From Verrucomicrobiota bacterium (GTDB lineage: Bacteria > Verrucomicrobiota > Verrucomicrobiia > Chthoniobacterales > UBA10450): 22,426 nucleotides of DNA. The position numbers and the translations under genes were made by a program. Positions 16,200 to 22,426 of this stretch are shown here, piece after piece; the stretch's first letter is position 1, and every line of letters begins with the position of its first letter. The stretch covers positions 1-22,426 of the forward strand of contig QHNU01000065.1 in NCBI GenBank assembly GCA_003218525.1, read 5' to 3'. Below the pieces are notes generated by a model, which was not told the origin of the DNA, did no database searches, and saw only the letters and a list, made by a program, of their open reading frames with translations.

Positions 16200-17696
16200 A
16201 TGATTCAACTCAATCGAAATTATACTTTGCCGGAACGCGAGGACGATATTATCCCGATCAAGGTCATTGGTATCGGCGGTGCCGGTTCGAACGTGCTTGA
16301 CCGGGTGGTGCTCGATGGCATGGACCAGGCCGATCTCATTGCCGCGAACACAGACGTTCAGTCGCTCGCCAGTTCGGTTGCGGCTGCGAAAGTTCAGCTT
16401 GGGCGCTCGATCACGCACGGTCTTGGGACCGGCGGTGATCCGGAACTCGGATTTACCTCTGCCTGTGAATCGGGGGACGAAATTCGGGCGGCATTGTCCG
16501 ATGCACGTTTGATTTTTATCTGTGCCGGGCTAGGCGGCGGGACCGGTTCCGGAGCTGGTCCGGTCATTGCCCAGTCCGCGCGGGAAATGGGCGCGCTCGT
16601 CATCGTATTTGCGACAATGCCCTTCTCTTTCGAAGGCAAGCGACGAGCGGCGCAGGCGCAAGAGGCGCTTGGGAGGTTTCACCAACTAGCCGATGCCGTG
16701 GTCTGTTTCGAAAACGACCGAATGGGAGATATGGTCGCGCCGAAAGCCGGGATTCATCAGGCTTTCGCTGTTGCCGACATGACCATCAGCCAAAGCCTGC
16801 GATCGATCGTGAATTTGATTCAGCGCCCGGGCATCCTCCGAATCGGCTTCGATGATTTGCTCGCAGCGCTGCGCGGTGGCGGCGGGCGTTGCTTGTTTGG
16901 TTATGGCGAGAGTGATTCGGACAATCGCGCGCATGAAGCGCTGGCCCAGGCTTTGAAAAATCCACTAATGGATCGCGGACGTATGCTCGGGGAAGCATCC
17001 CGAGTGCTGGTCCAAGTTGCGGGCGGGCCCGCGATGACGCTCTCGGAGGTGGAAATTCTGATGCGCGAATTGAACAAGCACATTAGCGAGCACACGCAGT
17101 TGCTCTTCGGCACCGCCGTCGACGGAAGGATGGGCGCTCGTCTAAGCGTGACCTTGATCAGTTCGCTCGCATGCGAAACGGATGAACGGCCAGTGCAGAA
17201 CTTTGTTCCGGTCGAAAGTTTTGCGCCGCCGCCGGCGGACCCGATCGTGCCGGCGCCCGAACCGGAAATTGCCGTTGTTCAGGAAGCTGAGCCGGAGATT
17301 GAACCTGCGGCAGCAGCGCCGGTCGTCGAGCGCGAACAAGTGCTCCAGGTTGAACCCACGCCGTCCATACAAAGTTTGGTCCCTGGCGACCAAGTTACTG
17401 AATCAGAAATGGTTGAAGCCGAACCGGAGCCAGCGCCGGAGAAAACACCGCCACGGATTATTCCACCGAAAAAGAAGCCGGTCGTTGCTCAAAAAGCAGG
17501 GCCGGAACAGATTTCGCCCAAATCCGAATCTGTGGTTGGAAAGCCAAAACAGGAAAAATCGGTTGCTGCGAAACAGGAGGTACTACAATTCGAACCGCTG
17601 ACGCGTGGGCGCTTCGAAAAGAGCGAACCCACCATCGTCGAAGGCCAGGACCTCGATGTGCCGACATTTTTACGAAAAAATGTGCGGGTGAAGTGA
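16200..17696 (+). CDS. ftsZ: FtsZ, tubulin-like division GTPase (divergent T7 loop)
   Basis: This 498-residue tubulin-fold protein has N-terminal GIGGAGSN, the signature loop G112-GGTGSG118 and a conserved NLIQRPG segment. A long disordered linker (about 322-482) and the peptide LDVPTFLRKN (485-494) follow; the latter matches the conserved C-terminal peptide that binds FtsA. Two departures are visible. The signature has Ser117 where bacterial FtsZ has Thr. The T7 loop, NxDxxD in E. coli FtsZ (N207, D209, D212), reads R214-I-G216-F-D-D219, so only the last Asp is kept. The linker is acidic/Pro-rich first (about 340-415), then Lys-rich. Start ATG 16200 gives a normal N-terminus but lacks a clear Shine-Dalgarno. 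The FtsZ identity is firm; GTPase behaviour is uncertain. Confidence 0.95.
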   Translation: MIQLNRNYTLPEREDDIIPIKVIGIGGAGSNVLDRVVLDGMDQADLIAANTDVQSLASSVAAAKVQLGRSITHGLGTGGDPELGFTSACESGDEIRAALSDARLIFICAGLGGGTGSGAGPVIAQSAREMGALVIVFATMPFSFEGKRRAAQAQEALGRFHQLADAVVCFENDRMGDMVAPKAGIHQAFAVADMTISQSLRSIVNLIQRPGILRIGFDDLLAALRGGGGRCLFGYGESDSDNRAHEALAQALKNPLMDRGRMLGEASRVLVQVAGGPAMTLSEVEILMRELNKHISEHTQLLFGTAVDGRMGARLSVTLISSLACETDERPVQNFVPVESFAPPPADPIVPAPEPEIAVVQEAEPEIEPAAAAPVVEREQVLQVEPTPSIQSLVPGDQVTESEMVEAEPEPAPEKTPPRIIPPKKKPVVAQKAGPEQISPKSESVVGKPKQEKSVAAKQEVLQFEPLTRGRFEKSEPTIVEGQDLDVPTFLRKNVRVK

Positions 17697-17706
17697 CGAT
17701 TGCGTC

Positions 17707-17744
17707 GTCATCCCGAGCGGAGCAGACTGGAGTCGAGGGATCTC
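17707..17744. repeat. Dispersed intergenic repeat, copy downstream of ftsZ
   Basis: The core GTCATCCCGAGCGGAG followed by GAGTCGAGGGATCTCG matches the repeat before ddl and that at 19163. It lies in the gap between the convergent ftsZ and M20 genes. Only one arm is clear. Confidence 0.6.
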
Positions 17745-17757
17745 GAAAACGTCCAGC

Positions 17758-17774
17758 AATTGCGCAGCGCAATT
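17758..17774. terminator. Candidate bidirectional terminator between convergent ftsZ and M20 genes
   Basis: A perfect hairpin, AATTGCG-CAG-CGCAATT (7-bp stem, 3-base loop), lies 61 bases after the ftsZ stop and 30 bases after the end of the opposing gene. On the - strand a TTTT run follows about 9 bases later. On the + strand there is no clear T-run. The position suits termination for both genes, but the stem is short, so this is tentative. Confidence 0.35.
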
Positions 17775-17804
17775 CGGCGGCTGTCGCCCGGTCTCTTCTT
17801 CAGA

Positions 17805-19148
17805 TTACTTCTTCATCAAATCCAGCACGGCCGCCGTCATGGCTACGATGCCGGTGCGAATCGTGGGCTCGGGAATCGGGGCGAACTTGCTCGAGTGCAA
17901 GCTTGGCAATGGCGCCGCACCCGGTTTCTTGGATTCGGCGATTTTCTCTGGATCAACCGCGCCGACATGGAAATCAACAGCCGGAATCGAATGCTCCGGC
18001 AAGAGGCTGTATTCGGAAAAATCTTCACCACCCATTGTTGGATCGCTGGCTTCGACATTTTGATCGCCCAACGTTTTCTTCCAGACGCCGACAAGGCGTT
18101 TGGTTAGCTCGGGGTTGTTGTAGGTGGCAGGCGTAAACTGGTCGCGCAGTACTGTCACCGTTGGCATTTTGTCCGATGGCAGGCCGGTGGCGGCAGCGCA
18201 GCCCCTCGCGATCCGCTCGATTGCGGCCAGGACCTTTTCCCGCACGTCGGCTTTATAAGTCCGAACCGTCAGCTGCATCTTTACTTCATCGGGAATGATG
18301 TTGTGCTTCGTACCGCCATGAATCGAGCCGACGGTAATAACGATTGGATCAATCGGATTGTTCTCCCGGCTGGCAATCGTTTGCCATTGGTTGATCATTT
18401 CCGCGGCCAGCACAATCGGATCTTTCGTCTTGTGCGGGTAGGCGCCGTGACCTCCGACGCCGTGCACGGTTATGTCCACTGAATCGACGTTCGCGTAAGT
18501 GTAGCCCTCGGTCACGCCGATGTGACCGATCTGCATCTGGGCATTGTCATGAAAGCCGAGCGCGTAATTCGGCTTCGGCCAGCGGGAATAAAGCCCGTCC
18601 TTCAACAAGGCGCGCGCGCCGGTTCCAATTTCTTCTGCTGGCTGTCCAACGAACACGATTGTGCCATACCATTGGTCTTTCAATTTCGCGAGGGAGCGTG
18701 CCACACCAATAATCATCGATACGTGAGCATCGTGTCCGCAGGCGTGCATCACGTGCACTTCTTTGCCGTCGTCGCTCGTGGCGGTGACCCTACTCGCGTA
18801 AGGCAACCCCGTTTCTTCCTGTACCGGCAAAGCGTCAAGATCAGTCCGCACCAACACGACTGGCCCGTCGCCGTTTTTCATCACGCCCACCACGCCGTAA
18901 CATTTCTGATCCGCTTTCTCGTATTTGCCGACATTTTCTGTGACCTCGCAGCCGGCCGCTCTCAATTCCTTGGCCAACAACGCCGACGTCCTTTCCTCTC
19001 TGGTCGACAGCTCCGGATGCGTATGGATGTCCTTGTAGATCGCGAGAAGGGACGGGACCTCCGCCTCGGCGATCTGTTGCGGAGTTTGTTGGGCGAAGAG
19101 TGAGAGCGCAGGTGCAAGCGAAAGCGCGAAGAACAGGCGGAACTTCAT
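17805..19148 (-). CDS. Secreted M20-family metallopeptidase/amidohydrolase
   Basis: The 447-residue protein starts with a signal peptide (MKFRLFFALSLAPALSLFA, likely cut before QQ). The mature part is an M20D-type amidohydrolase, with DLDALPVQEETG (103-114), H135-ACGHDAH142 with metal ligands, E172-E173 (catalytic base and ligand) in PAEEIGTGA, a dimerisation insert with HGVGGHGAYPH, and GGEDFSEYS near the end. Relatives hydrolyse N-acyl amino acids or small peptides (hippurate hydrolase, IAA-amino acid hydrolase, thermostable carboxypeptidase). The substrate cannot be read from sequence. Export suggests it scavenges acylated amino acids or peptides in the periplasm; a peptidoglycan-related role is only a guess from its position. 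I chose the ATG at 19148 because it begins the signal peptide. Upstream codons come from a repeat. Confidence 0.88.
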   Translation of the reverse strand: MKFRLFFALSLAPALSLFAQQTPQQIAEAEVPSLLAIYKDIHTHPELSTREERTSALLAKELRAAGCEVTENVGKYEKADQKCYGVVGVMKNGDGPVVLVRTDLDALPVQEETGLPYASRVTATSDDGKEVHVMHACGHDAHVSMIIGVARSLAKLKDQWYGTIVFVGQPAEEIGTGARALLKDGLYSRWPKPNYALGFHDNAQMQIGHIGVTEGYTYANVDSVDITVHGVGGHGAYPHKTKDPIVLAAEMINQWQTIASRENNPIDPIVITVGSIHGGTKHNIIPDEVKMQLTVRTYKADVREKVLAAIERIARGCAAATGLPSDKMPTVTVLRDQFTPATYNNPELTKRLVGVWKKTLGDQNVEASDPTMGGEDFSEYSLLPEHSIPAVDFHVGAVDPEKIAESKKPGAAPLPSLHSSKFAPIPEPTIRTGIVAMTAAVLDLMKK

Positions 19149-19162
19149 CACTTTACTCTTAC

Positions 19163-19194
19163 TGTCGTGCTGAGCGAAGTCGAAGCATCTCTCG
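19163..19194. repeat. Dispersed intergenic repeat, copy upstream of the M20 gene
   Basis: TGTCGTGCTGAGCGAAGTCG followed by AAGCATCTCTCG matches the copies before ddl and after ftsZ. Its 3' part pairs with AGAGATG at 19227-19233. When read through on the - strand it encodes a FDFAQHDS-like string, a usual sign of translated repeat rather than protein. Confidence 0.65.
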
Positions 19195-19361
19195 ATATTC
19201 TGCTTTGCGAATCTCCAAAAATAATCAGAGATGTCCCGGTCCGGGCCGGACTGGCTATTTGCTCGATCCGCCACGGGACAGATTCGCCGTGGCGAACATG
19301 ACAAAGACCTGAAGTCAATTTCGAGGCCCCGTGCTTTCGAAGATGACATCGCATTATTGTG

Positions 19362-19403
19362 CGGCAAAGATGCCGCGCGAAGCGGCCAGGATGCCCGCCC
19401 TCC
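19362..19403. repeat. Decayed member of the GGCAAGATGCC-type palindromic element
   Basis: A hairpin CGGCA-AAGA-TGCCG (19362-19375) is followed by GGCCAGGATGCCCGCCCTCC (19384-19403). The latter resembles the right half of the element inside the polymerase gene (GGCAGGCAAGATGCCAGCCC). The outer TGTAGGGC arm is not recognisable, so this copy is degraded. Confidence 0.5.
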
Positions 19404-19475
19404 TGAAAGCGCAGCTCGAGATAAAAGCGTTTCCTACTTTCCTGTTTTCCTGATTCGTTTTCTGTCTCTGTTAGA

Positions 19476-21737
19476 ATGATGTCCTTCGAAGAAAATACCC
19501 TGCTTTTCGGGGGCGATCCGACTCCGCGGATTGTCGCCATCGAGCTGGGCGAGACTGGCACGGTGCGGGTTTATCGCCGCGAGAAGGACGGTGCTACCGT
19601 TGTCGACGTCGAGCCCTTCCATCCTTTCGTGTGGGCGGATGGCGACGTCGCCGATCTTGGTCTCGAGAACGCGCAAAGACTCGCGGGCGACTCGAAATAC
19701 GACTGGCTCATTACCGTCGACAGCTGGAAGGAACTGATCTCGCTGCGGAACGGCTTGAAGAAGGCGGGCCGCAATTTCTTCGCCTTGAGCGATCCGGTAC
19801 AGCACTACCTGACGGCGACCGGACGCACATTATTCAAGCAGTTACCGTTTGAAGAACTGACGCGGATGCAGCTTGAAGTGCTTTCACCAACTGGAGAAAC
19901 GGATCTGGCCGAGGCATCGCAAAATCACATTGCGAGCATCGCGCTTTCCGATAACAGCGGCTGGGAAGAATTGATCCTGGTTGATGCCGCCAAGCCCGAA
20001 GAATCTGAGTATGCGGCGCTGAGGCGACTCACCGCCATCATTAAAGAACGAGATCCGGATGTGATCGAAGGCCACGATCTGTTCCGGTTCGACTTGCCTT
20101 GTCTTATCGCGCGGGCACGCAAAGCGAAAGTGAAACTGGATTGGGGCCGGGGCGGCGGATTTCTCCATTCCCGCCCATCCCGGTTACAGATCGCCGAGAA
20201 GACGATCGATTATCCGAAGTTCACCATCGATGGTCGGCACTTCGTCGACACTTTTCTGCTCGCCCAATTTTACGATGTGGGCATGCGCACTCTGACCGGA
20301 TTCGAGCGCGTCGATGTCGCGCAGCACTTTGGTTTCTGCGACTCGGCCGAGGTCTCGGGCTTAATCGGCAAAGAATTAGAGCGTGAATATCTAACGAATA
20401 GTGAACGCTTCCGAAGCCGCGCTTTGTGCGCCGTTCACGAGACTCGCGCCGTGGCCGAGCTACTCAGCCCGAGTTATTTCATCCAGGCGCAGATTTTCCC
20501 TTACAACTATCAGGACGTGATCGTGCGTGGTAACGCCACCCGCATCAACGCGCTTTTTCTGCGCGAATATCTGCGGCAGCGCCATTCCATTCCCGATCTG
20601 CCGATGATCCACAGTTTCGAAGGTGGATTCACTGCAATCTATTTCACAGGCATCGCGCGCAACGTTTGGCATTGCGACATCGCCTCGCTCTATCCCTCGG
20701 TCATGTTGCAGTTCGATTGTTTTCCGGCAACCGATCAGCTTCAGATTTTTCGTCACTTGCTCACCGATCTCCGGACCTTTCGTCTCGAAGCGAAGGCAAA
20801 CATGCGCGCAGCCGAAAAGTCGAACGATAAAATCCGCGCGCGTCATTTTCAGGCCCTGCAAAATACCTTCAAAATTTTGATCAATAGCTTCTACGGCTAT
20901 CTCGGGTTCGCCCAGGGGCACTTTGCCGATTTCGATGCCGCTGCGCGCGTAACTCAAATCGGGCGTGATCTGCTGCAAAAAATGATCGCATGGTTGAACG
21001 AGCACGGCGCCCAAGTGATTGAAGTCGATACCGACGGCATTTATTTCGTCCCGCCAAATGCATCCACTGTAGGGCAACCTTCCAGGTTGCCATCTGAGAC
21101 CGGCAGGCAAGATGCCAGCCCTACAATTGAGAAATTACGTAAAGATTTGGCGGCGATCCTCCCCGCCGGGATCGAAGTCGAGTTCGATGAGGAGTTCGAT
21201 GCCATGTTCAGCTACAAAGCAAAGAATTACGCTCTCCTCACCCGGGACGGCGAAGTCATCATCAAAGGTGGGGCGCTCAAGTCGCGCGGTCTGGAGAAAT
21301 TCCAGCGCGTTTTTCTCGAGGAAATGATCAAGCTCCTGATGGAGGGAAAACCGGAGGCGATTGGCGATCTACGGGATCAGTTTCAAAAACGGATTCGCGA
21401 GCGCGAGATGCCGATCGATACGCTGATGAAGACTGACACACTCCAGGATTCGCTCGATAAATATCGGGCCAAAATTGCGGGCTCTGCTCGTAATCGCGCC
21501 GCCGCCTACGAGCTTGCCGCGGCGAGCGGCCGGAAATATCGCCCGGGCGACCAGATCAGCTATTACATCACCGGCAATACCAAGAAGGTGGCAGCCTACG
21601 AGAATGCCAAGCTGGCCTCAGCGTTCGACCCGCAAAATCGGGACGAGAATATCGACTACTACATAGCCAAGCTGGACGAGTTGGTGAAGAAATTCAGCGT
21701 AAATATTCCAGCGCCCGCGCAGGCAAAGCTGCTTTAG
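19476..21737 (+). CDS. Family B DNA polymerase with degenerate 3'-5' exonuclease motifs
   Basis: The 753-residue protein is a bacterial family B polymerase. Polymerase motifs are intact: motif A D401-IASLYPS, motif B K466-ILINSFYG, motif C D518-TDG521. The exonuclease region looks disabled. Exo I (expected D-I-E) reads E134-V-L136 in RMQLEVLS. Exo II (expected GHN...FD) reads GHD201...FD206. Exo III (expected Y-x3-D) reads R315-A-L-C-A319 before the conserved HETR. Expected residues come from my memory of the family. Residues about 531-550 come from an inserted palindromic element. Low-fidelity or lesion-bypass synthesis, as for E. coli Pol II (polB), is a reasonable inference. Two ATGs (19476, 19479) are possible starts. 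It stands alone, divergent from the M20 gene. Confidence 0.9.
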   Translation: MMSFEENTLLFGGDPTPRIVAIELGETGTVRVYRREKDGATVVDVEPFHPFVWADGDVADLGLENAQRLAGDSKYDWLITVDSWKELISLRNGLKKAGRNFFALSDPVQHYLTATGRTLFKQLPFEELTRMQLEVLSPTGETDLAEASQNHIASIALSDNSGWEELILVDAAKPEESEYAALRRLTAIIKERDPDVIEGHDLFRFDLPCLIARARKAKVKLDWGRGGGFLHSRPSRLQIAEKTIDYPKFTIDGRHFVDTFLLAQFYDVGMRTLTGFERVDVAQHFGFCDSAEVSGLIGKELEREYLTNSERFRSRALCAVHETRAVAELLSPSYFIQAQIFPYNYQDVIVRGNATRINALFLREYLRQRHSIPDLPMIHSFEGGFTAIYFTGIARNVWHCDIASLYPSVMLQFDCFPATDQLQIFRHLLTDLRTFRLEAKANMRAAEKSNDKIRARHFQALQNTFKILINSFYGYLGFAQGHFADFDAAARVTQIGRDLLQKMIAWLNEHGAQVIEVDTDGIYFVPPNASTVGQPSRLPSETGRQDASPTIEKLRKDLAAILPAGIEVEFDEEFDAMFSYKAKNYALLTRDGEVIIKGGALKSRGLEKFQRVFLEEMIKLLMEGKPEAIGDLRDQFQKRIREREMPIDTLMKTDTLQDSLDKYRAKIAGSARNRAAAYELAAASGRKYRPGDQISYYITGNTKKVAAYENAKLASAFDPQNRDENIDYYIAKLDELVKKFSVNIPAPAQAKLL
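21068..21125. repeat. 58-base palindromic element inserted in frame inside the polymerase gene
   Basis: Outer arms TGTAGGGC (21068-21075) and GCCCTACA (21118-21125) are perfect complements. Inside are two hairpins, GGCAACCT-TCC-AGGTTGCC (21073-21091) and GGCA-AGA-TGCC (21106-21116). The whole can fold as a cloverleaf-like structure. It lies between motif C and the following palm segment, keeps the frame open, and encodes a polar stretch (VGQPSRLPSETGRQDASPT). This is repeat DNA used as coding sequence. Confidence 0.8.
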
Positions 21738-22049
21738 TACTCGCTTGTCTGCCGACGAGCGCGTTCGAAGTCCTCCGCTGCAGAAAGATGGCACGCGATG
21801 CCGGGTCCGTATGGGGTCGATTGCATGGCGCTCTGGCCGCTGATTGCGATTGCGCTAAATCGAAAAGATGTTGTTCATGCCATCGAATTAGTGCGCGGAT
21901 TACTGAATGAAAATCAGCATCCGATGCCGGAGAAGCTATGTGTCGCTACTAGCGAAGCCATCGAGGAATGGCAGAATGGTGCTAAAAAAGCTGCGAGCTC
22001 GAAGCTCGAAGCAGCCGTCCAGCTTGCCACAGAACTCCACTATTTATAA
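21738..22049 (+). pseudogene. Fragment resembling the C-terminal TPR tail of a large signalling ATPase
   Basis: The frame is open from just after the polymerase stop to TAA at 22047-22049, with an ATG at 21798 giving 83 residues. The segment GPYGVDCMALWPLIAIAL, followed by two helix pairs ending LATELHYL, resembles the last TPR-like repeats of big AAA/cyclase or kinase-type regulators (...ALWPLLA..A......AL......LP). Such proteins are usually around a thousand residues, so this looks like a surviving 3' end. Recognition is from pattern memory only. It could instead be a small independent helical protein starting at 21798. No clear ribosome binding site is seen. Confidence 0.4.
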
Positions 22050-22142
22050 TTGGCCAAACGAAAAGGCGCTAGCCCTGGACCGTTCTGACGAATGTGGCGC
22101 CATGGAAGCAGCACCTGTCGTAATGGTCGTGTTTCCTTCAAG
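22050..22142. other. Spacer between the TPR-like remnant and the truncated PadR gene
   Basis: I see no gene, repeat copy or clear terminator here. It lies between two apparently broken genes, so it may be the scar of a deletion. Confidence 0.3.
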
Positions 22143-22376
22143 TCACCCTTGATGCTTGTTTAAGCAGGTCGCTTTGCACCCGCCGCGTGCCACCTTCTCG
22201 CTGCGCCTTGGGGCGATGTCGCCTGACTTGGCGAGCTGGCGCACGGCATAATAAAGAGTGCCAACATCGACGTCGGTATAGCACTCGACCAGAGCATTGG
22301 TGAGGCGGCGTTTGATTTCGTAGGGATGCAGGTCGGCGCGGTGCAGTACACCGAGGATAAAAAATTCTGCTTTCAT
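22143..22376 (-). pseudogene. PadR-family transcriptional regulator, truncated after the winged helix
   Basis: The 77-residue frame begins MKAEFFILGVLHRADLHPYE and continues through DVDVGTLYYAVRQLAKSGDI, a clear PadR winged-helix DNA-binding domain with its GTLYYA recognition segment. After EKVARGG, where full PadR proteins continue with a wing strand and a C-terminal dimerisation helix (total usually above 100 residues), the sequence becomes CKATCLNKHQG and stops. No continuation is recognisable in the other two frames. It is therefore probably a remnant. A short single-domain regulator is the alternative. Upstream bases 22377-22426 are AT-rich and may hold its promoter. Confidence 0.55.
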
Positions 22377-22426
22377 ACTTTGATTAAAGTATTACAATTA
22401 AACTAATAACTCCGCTTAGTTAAAAG
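22377..22426 (-). promoter_or_regulatory. AT-rich upstream region of the PadR-like gene with an imperfect dyad
   Basis: Read on the - strand, this stretch is much more AT-rich than the rest of the window and contains TAATAC, a fair -10 box, about 12 bases before the ATG. No well-spaced -35 box was found. AGTTATTA and TAATACT form an imperfect dyad around TTTAATTG, a possible autoregulatory operator since PadR proteins often bind such dyads near their own promoters. Tentative. Confidence 0.3.

Larger units (their letters stand above)
19149..19475. other. Divergent intergenic region with repeats between the M20 gene and the polymerase gene
   Basis: This 327-base stretch must hold the promoters of both divergent genes. 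It contains a copy of the dispersed repeat (19163-19194), a 7-bp pair CATCTCT (19186-19192) / AGAGATG (19227-19233), a small palindrome TTCGCC-GT-GGCGAA (19283-19296), and a decayed second-family element (19362-19403). Just before the polymerase is a pyrimidine-rich stretch with CTTTCCTG/TTTTCCTG repeated. No convincing promoter hexamers and no believable gene were seen. Confidence 0.5.

Noticed and set aside
18522..19103. Antisense open frame of 193 codons opposite the M20 gene
   Set aside because: The - strand frame carries all M20 motifs and a signal peptide. The + strand frame has no recognisable domain.
19149..19367. 73-residue N-terminal extension of the M20 protein
   Set aside because: It would be translated repeat DNA (FDFAQHDS-like) and would bury the clear signal peptide beginning at 19148.
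1..22426. CRISPR array, tRNA, rRNA or complete insertion sequence
   Set aside because: Reading through, I saw no regularly spaced direct repeats, no tRNA-like cloverleaf with a CCA end, no rRNA signature and no transposase. The palindromic elements are short and non-coding or captured within a gene.

Overview
This window holds most of a division and cell wall (dcw) gene cluster from a Gram-negative-type, meso-diaminopimelate-containing bacterium, followed by a short accessory region. Verrucomicrobiota, probably near Chthoniobacter/Udaeobacter, is the best guess. It rests on the fused MurC-MurB, the divergent FtsZ, the bacterial family B DNA polymerase, the short palindromic repeats and the general style of the proteins. 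It is an inference from memory of these families, not from a search.

Layout. Bases 1-104 are the 3' end of rsmH. From 101 to 17696 one co-directional block on the + strand reads ftsL-like, ftsI, murE, murF, mraY, murD, a LysM membrane protein, ftsW, murG, murC-murB (fused), ddl, ftsQ, ftsA, ftsZ. Most junctions overlap by 1 or 4 bases (ATGA or TGATG), so they are probably translationally coupled. The two real gaps precede ddl (196 bases, filled by an inverted repeat) and ftsZ (153 bases). A secreted M20 peptidase/amidohydrolase is encoded on the - strand at 17805-19148, convergent with ftsZ. A 327-base repeat-rich spacer separates it from a divergently transcribed family B DNA polymerase (19476-21737). 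The right end shows decay: a fragment resembling the C-terminal TPR tail of a large ATPase, and a PadR-type regulator cut short after its winged helix.

How the genes work together. MurC, MurB, MurD, MurE, MurF and Ddl build UDP-MurNAc-pentapeptide. MraY and MurG make lipid II. FtsW and FtsI polymerise and crosslink it at the septum, with FtsQ and FtsL as bitopic partners. FtsA and FtsZ form the cytoplasmic ring. The LysM protein, made in the middle of the operon, is a plausible extra peptidoglycan-binding divisome or wall factor.

Most notable. (1) FtsZ has a T7 loop in which two of the three catalytic-loop polar residues are replaced. (2) The family B polymerase has an intact polymerase site, but all three exonuclease motifs look degenerate. 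(3) A 58-base cloverleaf-like palindromic element sits in frame inside that polymerase gene, with a decayed relative upstream. (4) A second intergenic repeat family occurs three times. (5) A LysM membrane protein is embedded in the dcw operon. No tRNA, rRNA, CRISPR array or complete insertion sequence was seen.
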